Below are positions 7,084-12,404 of a DNA stretch of 13,301 nt, piece after piece (the first letter of the stretch is position 1; each line of letters begins with the position of its first letter). This DNA is from DATAWZ01 sp036266975 (GTDB lineage Bacteria > Actinomycetota > Thermoleophilia > Solirubrobacterales > Solirubrobacteraceae): NCBI GenBank assembly GCA_036266975.1, contig DATAWZ010000237.1, positions 1 to 13,301 on the forward strand. Reading direction: 5' to 3'. A model generated the notes under the pieces. It did no database searches. It saw only the letters and a program-made list of their open reading frames with translations, and had not been told where the DNA came from. Both the position numbers and the translations under genes were made by a program.

Positions 7084-9387
7084 TCATTGCCCGCCGCCGG
7101 AGGGCAGCACGACCGCCGGCGGATTTCCCGCGGAGCCGCCGGGGGGCCCACCGGCGCCGGCGCCGGTGGGCGCACTGCCTCCGACGTCGCTCGTCGGGGC
7201 GCCCGGCGCCCCGGCCGCGGGCGTGCCGGTGCCGGTCGCGGGCGTGCCGGTGCCCGGGGCGCCCGTCCCGCCGGCCGGCGTGGATGAGTTGTCCGGTATG
7301 ACCACGGTCGGCGCCGTCCCTCCGCTGGCGGGGGTGGTGCCGTGCTCGAGGCTGTTGCCGGTCGGGGCGAGCGGGGCGGTCACGCCCGTGCCCGTGTAGC
7401 TGTAGGCGTCGGCGCTCAGGCTCCCGCCCGTGCCGCTCGAGGTGGCGAAGTGGCCGTAGAAGGGCTCGTACTTGATCGGCTGGGTGATCTTCGGGAACGG
7501 CACGCACTTGCTGCCGACGACCTGGGTCATGTAGTCGTGCCAGATCTGGGCCGGGAGCGCCCCGCCCTGCTGCTCCTCGCCGTGCACGTCGAGCATCGGG
7601 ACGCTCTTGTTCGGATAGCCCATCCAGACCACCGTGGAGAAGTTGGGCGTGTAGCCGTCGAGCCAGGCGTCGACGAAGTCGCTCGTCGTGCCCGTCTTGG
7701 CCGCCGCCGGGCAGCTGATGTTCGCCGCCGCCGCGGTGCCCGACTGGATGTTCTCGTGCAGGATCTCGGTCTCCACGCCGGTGACGCCGTTGGAGAGGAC
7801 CTTCACGCGGTGGGGGGTGCCCCAGCTCGTGTCGACCCGGCCGTTGGGGAAGACGACCTTGGTGATCGCGATCGGCGTGTTGCGGTAGCCGCCGTCAGCG
7901 AGCGTCGCGTAGACGACCGCCATCTCCAGCGGGGAGACGCCGTACTTCAGGCCGCCGAGGGCCTCCGAGGGAATGCTGTAGAGCTTGGCCTGCTCGACGC
8001 CCATCAGCCGCGCCATGTGGGTGATCGTCGTCTCGCCCAGGTCGGCGGCGAGCTGGGCGTAGACCGTGTTGTCGGAGGTCAGCGTCGCCTGGACGAGGTT
8101 CTCCTCCTTGTCGAGCGAGGTGTTCTCGAAGGTGTGCACGTTGTAGGTCGGATAGTCCTTCAGCCAGCCGTCGGGAAGGGTGTGCGAGAGGTAGGTGGTC
8201 TCGAACGGGTCCACGCCGTGCGCGAGCGCGTCGGCGAGGTCGATCGCCTTGAAGGTCGACCCGGCCTGGCGCAGCCCCTGGGCGGCCAGGTTGAAGTTCG
8301 ACTGGTCGTAGGACTCCGACTCGGCCATCGCCTCGATGTAGCCGTTGTTCGGGTTCAGCGTGACGATCGCCGACGAGGGGTCGCCCGGGTCGTCGAGCAC
8401 CTCGGCGATCGACGAGCGCGCCTCCTGCTGCATCTTCAGGTTGATCGTCGTGTACACGCGCAGCCCGCCGTGCTCGACCGTGTGCAGGCCGTAGCGGCCG
8501 ATCAGCTGCTGCTGGACGTAGTTGAAGAAGAACGGCTCCACGCGGTTGCCGTAGTAGTCGTTGGCGTGCACGACGACCGGCGTGGCGATGGCCCGCTGCT
8601 CCTGCGCGTAGGAGATGTAGCCGAGCTGGAACATCTTCGTGAGCACCTCATTGCGGCGGATCGTCGCGGCGCTCCTGTCCAGGAACGGGTTGTACTCCGA
8701 GGGGGCCTGCGGCAGGCCGGCGAGCAGCGCGCACTGCGCGAGGTTGAGCTCGTGCACCGGCTTATCGAAGAACACCCGGGCGGCGGCGGCGACCCCGAGC
8801 GCGGTCTGGCCGCCCACGGTGCCGTACGGGACCGCGTTCAGGTACTGGGTGAGGATGTAGGACTTGGAGTGGTCCTTCTCGTAGTCCATGGCCATCGCGG
8901 CTTCCTGGATCTTCTGCTTGAAGGACTTGGTGTCCGCGCCCAGGTACAGGTTGCGCATCAGCTGCATCGTGATCGTCGAGCCGCCCTGCACGGCGGTGCC
9001 GTGGATCACGTCGTCGACCGCCGCGCGGAAGATGCCCCGCAGGTCCACGCCGTTCTCGTGGTAGAAGCGCTGGTCCTCGATCGCCACCGTCCCCTCCTTG
9101 AGGTAGTTGGGGATCTCCGCGCTGGTCACCGGGGTGCGCAGCACGCTGGAGGTGATCCAGCCCAGGCGGGTCCCGTTGGCGGCGAACAGCTCCGAGCTCG
9201 AGCCGGCGATCACCGGCCGCAGGTTGTTCGGGTTCGGCGCCCGATCGGCGATCGAGACCACGTACGCGGCGACGCCGAGGACGCCGGCGATCCCGATCAT
9301 CAGGACGGCGCCGAAGGTCATCATCAACAGGCGGGGGACGGCTCCGCGGGAGCGGCGGCGCCGGCGCTGGCGGGCTTGTCGTGACAT
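7084..9387 (-). CDS. Bifunctional class A penicillin-binding protein (GT51 transglycosylase plus transpeptidase)
   Basis: Polymerises glycan strands from lipid II and cross-links their peptides at the outer face of the membrane. It has 767 residues: an Arg-rich cytoplasmic start (RQRRRRRSR), a transmembrane helix (~20-45), then the GT51 domain with EDQRFYHENGVD (104-115, catalytic E104), GGSTITMQLMRNLYLG (135-150) and the KIQEAAMA..QYLNAVPYG region (159-189). The transpeptidase domain follows, with nucleophile S377 in GSTFK (376-380), SDN (438-440) and KTGT (564-567). From ~640 to the end the chain is a Gly/Pro/Thr/Ala-rich, probably disordered tail, typical in kind for actinobacterial enzymes but long. 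The ATG at 9387 starts the basic cytoplasmic segment; the upstream open frame has no family likeness and covers the intergenic repeats. No Shine-Dalgarno is evident. thiL follows downstream on the same strand. Confidence 0.95.
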   Translation of the reverse strand: MSRQARQRRRRRSRGAVPRLLMMTFGAVLMIGIAGVLGVAAYVVSIADRAPNPNNLRPVIAGSSSELFAANGTRLGWITSSVLRTPVTSAEIPNYLKEGTVAIEDQRFYHENGVDLRGIFRAAVDDVIHGTAVQGGSTITMQLMRNLYLGADTKSFKQKIQEAAMAMDYEKDHSKSYILTQYLNAVPYGTVGGQTALGVAAAARVFFDKPVHELNLAQCALLAGLPQAPSEYNPFLDRSAATIRRNEVLTKMFQLGYISYAQEQRAIATPVVVHANDYYGNRVEPFFFNYVQQQLIGRYGLHTVEHGGLRVYTTINLKMQQEARSSIAEVLDDPGDPSSAIVTLNPNNGYIEAMAESESYDQSNFNLAAQGLRQAGSTFKAIDLADALAHGVDPFETTYLSHTLPDGWLKDYPTYNVHTFENTSLDKEENLVQATLTSDNTVYAQLAADLGETTITHMARLMGVEQAKLYSIPSEALGGLKYGVSPLEMAVVYATLADGGYRNTPIAITKVVFPNGRVDTSWGTPHRVKVLSNGVTGVETEILHENIQSGTAAAANISCPAAAKTGTTSDFVDAWLDGYTPNFSTVVWMGYPNKSVPMLDVHGEEQQGGALPAQIWHDYMTQVVGSKCVPFPKITQPIKYEPFYGHFATSSGTGGSLSADAYSYTGTGVTAPLAPTGNSLEHGTTPASGGTAPTVVIPDNSSTPAGGTGAPGTGTPATGTGTPAAGAPGAPTSDVGGSAPTGAGAGGPPGGSAGNPPAVVLPSGGGQ
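7146..7171. repeat. Perfect 26-bp palindrome inside the PBP tail coding sequence
   Basis: GCCCACCGGCGCC (7146-7158) is followed immediately by its exact reverse complement GGCGCCGGTGGGC (7159-7171). It lies in the codons for about residues 739-747 of the penicillin-binding protein, about 60 nt before its stop and about 100 nt before thiL. As RNA it would form a very stable all-GC stem, though the absence of a loop means the innermost pairs must open. It could slow ribosomes or RNA polymerase, or protect an upstream mRNA end. No U-run follows, so it is not a classical intrinsic terminator. Confidence 0.6.
7357..7371 (-). other. LAPTG pentapeptide in the outer tail of the PBP
   Basis: Codons CTC GCC CCG ACC GGC encode L673-A-P-T-G677 of the penicillin-binding protein, within the disordered tail expected outside the cell. 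The pentapeptide matches the LAXTG pattern preferred by class E sortases, and a class E-like sortase is encoded about 1.3 kb away. It is not followed by a membrane helix and basic tail, so it is not a standard sorting signal. Chance occurrence in Ala/Pro/Thr/Gly-rich sequence is quite possible. Confidence 0.35.
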
Positions 9388-9426
9388 GGCGACCGGAAGG
9401 GGTGGCGAACGCCTGCGCGCCGCGCG

Positions 9427-9436
9427 GTTTAATTCT
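9427..9436 (-). promoter_or_regulatory. Possible promoter -10 region for the PBP gene
   Basis: The minus strand reads AGAATTAAAC here, the only A/T-rich run in the 205-nt divergent region. It lies about 40-50 nt upstream of the penicillin-binding protein ATG. No convincing -35 box accompanies it. The assignment rests only on composition and position. Confidence 0.25.
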
Positions 9437-9510
9437 GCCACAGGGTCTCGGGTCCCTGCTCGTGTGCCACTGGCCGGCAATACGGGTATCCACTCCCGGA
9501 GTCGCGCAGC

Positions 9511-9570
9511 GCGCGCGCGTGACACGATCCCGCCCGGAGCGCGCGTGCGTGACACGATCCCGCCCGGGCG
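9511..9570. repeat. Two tandem copies of a 30-bp unit in the divergent promoter region
   Basis: Copies at 9511-9540 and 9541-9570 agree at 26 of their first 27 positions; only the last three bases and one inner base differ. Each contains CGTGACACG (9518-9526 and 9548-9556), itself a small inverted repeat, followed by ATCCCGCCCGG. The 30-bp spacing is close to three helical turns, so two proteins could bind the same face. The block ends 22 nt before the glycosyltransferase ATG and lies about 125 nt from the PBP ATG. This suits a shared regulatory element, but no known box is recognised. Confidence 0.6.
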
Positions 9571-9592
9571 TTGTCTGCCCGGCCCATCCCCG

Positions 9593-11017
9593 ATGAACCC
9601 CGACACCAGCGAAACCCTCGCCATCGACGCGCCCGAGCTGCTCCCGCTCGGGTCGGCGGCCAGCGTCCCCCCGGTTCCGGCCAGCCTGCGCCGGGCGCGC
9701 GCGCGGATCGGGCTCGGCCTGGCGCTGAGCGACGCCCAGGCCGCGGCGCTGCGCGACGTGCGCCGCGCGCTGATCGGCTCGCGGCTGCTCATCTGGATCG
9801 TCGGGATCGCCGCCGTGGCGGTCATCGGCGGCCACGCCGACCTGCACGACGCGTACGACCCGCCCGGGGTGACCTCGGGCTTCGGCTGGCTCGGCAACGC
9901 CCTGGTGGCGCCCGCGGCGCGCTGGGACGCGGCCTGGTACCTGGTCATCGCCGGCCACGGCTACGAGCCCGGGCTGGGCCTGGCCACCGCCGCGCGCCCG
10001 GCCTTCTTCCCGCTCTATCCGTGGCTCGTGGGGCTGTTCGCCGACGGCGGGCTGGCCCTGGTGATCTCGGGGGTCCTGGTCTCGCTCGCCGCGCTCGCGT
10101 TGGCGCTCTACGGCCTGCACCGGCTGATCGACCTCGAGTTGCGCGCGCCCCACGCCTGGGCGCACCCCGACGTGCCGCGGTTGGCGGTGATGCTCACCGC
10201 GTTTGCGCCGATGGCCTTCTTCCTGTCGGCGGTGTACAGCGAATCGCTCTATCTGGCCCTCTCGATAGGGGTGTTCTGGTACGCCCGCCAGGGCCGCTGG
10301 TTCTGGGTCGGCGTGCTCGGGGGCCTCGGCGCGGCGACGCGCAGCGCCGGCGTGGTCCTGCTGCTGCCGGCGGTGCTCCTGTACTTCTACGGGCCGCGCG
10401 AGGACCGCTGGCCGGACCGCGAGCTCGTTGCCCGCTGGCGCCCGCGCTACCGCCTGAGGGCCGACGTGGCCTGGCTCGCGCTGATCCCGGCCGGCCTGCT
10501 CGCCTACATGGCCTGGATCGCGCTCAGCGGCGGGGACTTCATGATGCCGCTGCACGCCCAGGCGACCTGGAGCCGGCAGTTCTCCGGGCCGTTCGGCGCG
10601 GTCAAGGACGGCGCGGTGGCCGCCTTCGACGGGCTGCGTCAGATCATCTTGGGCTCGCGGCGCCCGGTCTACTACTCCCAGGCGGGCGGCAGCCCGTTCA
10701 TCGCCGCCAGCCACAACATCGTCCTGTTCGTGTTCCTGCTGGCCGCGGTGCCGGCCATCGTCGGCGTCCTGCGCAAGCTGCCCTTCGCCTACGGCGCCTA
10801 CGTGCTGGCCGCGCTGGCGATGCCGCTCTCGGACCCGAACCTGCCCCAGCCGCTGATGTCGCTGCCGCGCTTTCTGCTCGTGCTCTTCCCGCTGCAGATC
10901 TGGCTGGCGGCGATGCTCGCCACGCGGCGCTGGTGGCGCTGGGCGGTGTTCGCCTGCTCGGGGCTCGGGCTGGTCTTCTTCACCGGCCAGTTCGCCACCT
11001 GGCACTGGGTGGCCTAG
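9593..11017 (+). CDS. PIG-V-like GT-C membrane glycosyltransferase (putative mannosyltransferase)
   Basis: A 474-residue polytopic protein with about nine or ten apolar helices, the first at ~62-79. It resembles the PIG-V/GPI mannosyltransferase 2-like branch of GT-C enzymes, which use a polyprenyl-phosphate sugar donor and act on the outer side of the membrane. Supporting motifs are ARWDAAWYLVIAGHGY (109-124) with the conserved Asp (D112) after the first helix, PAFFPLYPWLV (136-146), FLSAVYSESLYLALS (210-224), GLGAATRSAGVVLLLP (244-259) and the late MSLPRFLLVLFP (422-433). The acceptor is unknown; in actinobacteria related enzymes glycosylate lipids, lipoglycans or proteins, and the specific sugar is inferred. 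The ATG at 9593 precedes a ~55-residue cytoplasmic lead; no Shine-Dalgarno is evident. It is divergent from the PBP gene over the tandem repeats and convergent with the TetR gene across 2 nt. Confidence 0.82.
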   Translation: MNPDTSETLAIDAPELLPLGSAASVPPVPASLRRARARIGLGLALSDAQAAALRDVRRALIGSRLLIWIVGIAAVAVIGGHADLHDAYDPPGVTSGFGWLGNALVAPAARWDAAWYLVIAGHGYEPGLGLATAARPAFFPLYPWLVGLFADGGLALVISGVLVSLAALALALYGLHRLIDLELRAPHAWAHPDVPRLAVMLTAFAPMAFFLSAVYSESLYLALSIGVFWYARQGRWFWVGVLGGLGAATRSAGVVLLLPAVLLYFYGPREDRWPDRELVARWRPRYRLRADVAWLALIPAGLLAYMAWIALSGGDFMMPLHAQATWSRQFSGPFGAVKDGAVAAFDGLRQIILGSRRPVYYSQAGGSPFIAASHNIVLFVFLLAAVPAIVGVLRKLPFAYGAYVLAALAMPLSDPNLPQPLMSLPRFLLVLFPLQIWLAAMLATRRWWRWAVFACSGLGLVFFTGQFATWHWVA

Positions 11018-11019
11018 CG

Positions 11020-12003
11020 TCAGTTGTTCCAGGCCGGGGCGTCGAAGACGAGCAGCCAGCGACCGTCGGGCTGGCGGCGGGCGATCTCGGTGCCGGTGCC
11101 GCGCGCCTCCGGAGCGCCGGCGCCGAACGCCCGCCAGTGGCTGGACATCAGCGCGACGTCGCCGTTGGCCAGCGCGAACGAGGTCGTCATCTCCATCCGC
11201 GGGCGTGCCGCGAGCGCACCCTCGAGCGCCGAGCGGATCTGCGCGGCGCCGCGCGCGGCGCGCCCGTCGGCCCCGATGAGCATCGCGCTGGGCTCGTACA
11301 GGGCGACGAGCGCGCCGAGGTCGCCGGCGTTGGCGTGCCGCTCGAAGGCTCGGTGCAGCTCGGCGGGCTGGGGGCCGCCGAGCGCCGCGGGCTCGCCCGT
11401 GGCGCTGCCGGTGCCGGCCCGGGCGAGTCGCTCGAGCGCCTCGCCGAGCAGGCTCGGGGGGATCGCGTCGGGGTCGACGAGCCGCTCGGCGGCCAGGCCG
11501 CTCGCGAGCGCGAGCGCCGCGGCGCCGAAGCGCTCGCGCAGCTCGCGTTGGCCGGCCAGGTAAGCGGGGCGCAACTCGGGGTCCCGGGCGGCGAGCGACC
11601 AGTGCTCCTGCATCAACAGCGTCAGCTCGCGGTCGTCCTGGAGCTGCGCCGGCGAGGCGAGCGCGCGCAGCCGCGGCTGCAAGCGCTCGTGCACGAGGGT
11701 CCGCCACAGCTCCTGCTTGGTCTTGAAATGCCAGTAGAGCGCGCCCTTGGTCACCCCGGCGTCGGCGGCGACGAGATCGGGCGAGGTGCCGCGGTAGCCG
11801 AGCTCGGAGAACACCCGCGTGGCGGCGTCGAGCAGCTTGGCGCGCGCGGTGCCGCGGGCGGCCGAGCGCCGGCCGTCGCCGGTCGTGCTCGTGGCGCGGT
11901 TCTCGCTGCCGTCGCTGTCGCTCTCGTTGCCGCGGTCGTTGTCGCGGTCGTTGTCGCGGTCGTTGTCGCGGTCGTTGGCGTTGGGCGGGTTGGTGGCAGC
12001 CAT
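11020..12003 (-). CDS. TetR-family regulator fused to a SnoaL/NTF2-like domain
   Basis: A 327-residue protein in three parts. Residues ~8-45 are low-complexity and hydrophilic, with an Asp-Arg-Asp-Asn repeat. Residues ~52-99 are a clear TetR helix-turn-helix (AKLLDAATRVFSELGYRGTS, then AGVTKGALYWHFKTKQELW), followed to ~195 by a helical stretch matching a TetR ligand domain. Residues ~213-325 look like a SnoaL/DUF4440-type cone fold: ELHRAFERHANAGDLGALVALYEPSAMLIG..GRAARGAAQIRSAL, then MEMTTSFALANGDVALMSSHW and a final RRQPDGRWLLVFDAPAWN. TetR proteins normally end before this point, so the extra domain may be an added ligand pocket or a small enzyme. No Met, Val or TTG-Leu codon occurs between residue 2 and the HTH, so the ATG at 12003 is the only plausible start. 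That ATG is the end of the palindrome at 12001-12020, pointing to autorepression and to control of the divergent oxidation genes. Confidence 0.9.
   Translation of the reverse strand: MAATNPPNANDRDNDRDNDRDNDRGNESDSDGSENRATSTTGDGRRSAARGTARAKLLDAATRVFSELGYRGTSPDLVAADAGVTKGALYWHFKTKQELWRTLVHERLQPRLRALASPAQLQDDRELTLLMQEHWSLAARDPELRPAYLAGQRELRERFGAAALALASGLAAERLVDPDAIPPSLLGEALERLARAGTGSATGEPAALGGPQPAELHRAFERHANAGDLGALVALYEPSAMLIGADGRAARGAAQIRSALEGALAARPRMEMTTSFALANGDVALMSSHWRAFGAGAPEARGTGTEIARRQPDGRWLLVFDAPAWNN
11924..11977. repeat. 12-bp tandem repeats in the TetR N-terminal coding region
   Basis: On the plus strand the unit GTCGTTGTCGCG occurs three times perfectly (11935-11946, 11947-11958, 11959-11970), with a partial fourth copy (11971-11977) and a degenerate one to the left (11924-11934). 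It encodes the Asp-Arg-Asp-Asn repeat near the TetR N-terminus. Because the unit is 12 bp, gain or loss of copies would keep the reading frame. Confidence 0.85.
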
Positions 12004-12020
12004 ACGTACGAGTATGTATG
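12001..12020. promoter_or_regulatory. Imperfect palindromic operator between the TetR gene and the oxidation genes
   Basis: CATACGTA (12001-12008) and TATGTATG (12013-12020) form an inverted repeat with one mismatched pair around the 4-nt centre CGAG. The A/T-rich, roughly 20-bp site contrasts sharply with the GC-rich surroundings and has the size usual for TetR operators. Its left end is the start codon of the TetR gene, and its right arm overlaps the likely -10 box of the divergent gene. A bound repressor could therefore block both directions. Confidence 0.7.
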
Positions 12021-12022
12021 CT
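12017..12022 (+). promoter_or_regulatory. Candidate -10 box (TATGCT) for the small protein and FMO genes
   Basis: TATGCT ends 7 nt before the ATG at 12030, which would put transcription start at or next to that ATG and make the message leaderless, a common arrangement in actinobacteria. No good -35 box is seen at normal spacing. The box overlaps the right arm of the palindrome, consistent with repression by the divergent TetR protein. Confidence 0.4.
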
Positions 12023-12029
12023 ACAGCGG

Positions 12030-12404
12030 ATGGTGCTGTGGGTCCCGTACAAGCCCGGCCCGGCGCGCGGCGCCGAAGGTCCGCTGCACGTGAGCGTCAC
12101 CGAGTTCACTCCTGCGCACCGGCTCGACCTGCCGCGGATCCTGCTCGCCGGGCTGCTGCTGCGGGCCGGTTGGCGGCGACGCCCCGGCGCGGTGGGGCTG
12201 TGGCTGTGGTTCACCCCGACCGCGCGCCGGCTCGGGTCGGTCTCGATCTGGCAGGGCGAGGCGGACCTGCGCGGCTTCGTGCGCCTGCCGGTGCACGTGG
12301 CGATCATGCGCCGCTACCGCACGCGCGGGAGCGTGAGGGCCACGAGCTGGACCGCCGACCGCCTGAAGGACATCCGCGGCCGCGCCGCCGGGTGGCTGGC
12401 GTGA
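12030..12404 (+). CDS. Small protein, possibly a dimeric alpha/beta-barrel monooxygenase-like fold
   Basis: A 124-residue protein I cannot assign to a named family with certainty. It has alternating apolar strands (LHVSVTEF at 19-26, GAVGLWLWF at 53-61, SVSIWQG at 70-76), then a helix with RGFVRLPVHVAIMRRYR (81-97) and SVRATSW (101-107). This strand, W/S-x-W strand and H-containing helix pattern recalls the ferredoxin-like dimeric barrels of small monooxygenases and of CrtA/DUF3291-type proteins. That is inference from pattern only. Two in-frame ATGs exist, at 12018 and 12030. The second is preferred because the first lies inside the palindrome and the probable -10 box. The stop overlaps the FMO start (GTGA), so the two are likely translationally coupled and may act on the same substrate. 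It is divergent from the TetR-NTF2 fusion and probably controlled by it. Confidence 0.75.
   Translation: MVLWVPYKPGPARGAEGPLHVSVTEFTPAHRLDLPRILLAGLLLRAGWRRRPGAVGLWLWFTPTARRLGSVSIWQGEADLRGFVRLPVHVAIMRRYRTRGSVRATSWTADRLKDIRGRAAGWLA

Noticed and set aside
7055..7087. A 10-residue open frame (MTGAPLAPLK) overlapping the PBP stop, as a leader peptide for thiL
   Set aside because: The ATGA overlap may be chance, since CAA-TGA creates it. There is no codon pattern suggesting attenuation. It is kept only as a possible frameshift clue in the thiL finding.
7186..7290. A CRISPR-like or satellite repeat in the GC-rich PBP tail region
   Set aside because: The short GTGCCGGTGCC-type repeats simply encode the Gly/Thr/Pro/Ala tail in frame. 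There are no regular spacers.
9388..9948. An N-terminal extension of the PBP upstream of the ATG at 9387
   Set aside because: The extension has no family likeness, would include the 30-bp tandem repeats and would overlap the start of the divergent glycosyltransferase. The basic segment plus membrane helix after 9387 is the normal start.
9571..12093. An 840-residue plus-strand open frame across the glycosyltransferase gene and the TetR gene
   Set aside because: It is a shifted shadow of the glycosyltransferase frame; the protein is Arg/Ala-rich without membrane helices or motifs.
8762..12307. A 1181-residue minus-strand open frame crossing the PBP, glycosyltransferase and TetR genes
   Set aside because: The product is low-complexity Arg/Pro/Ala sequence with no domain, and it overlaps three well-supported genes in other frames.
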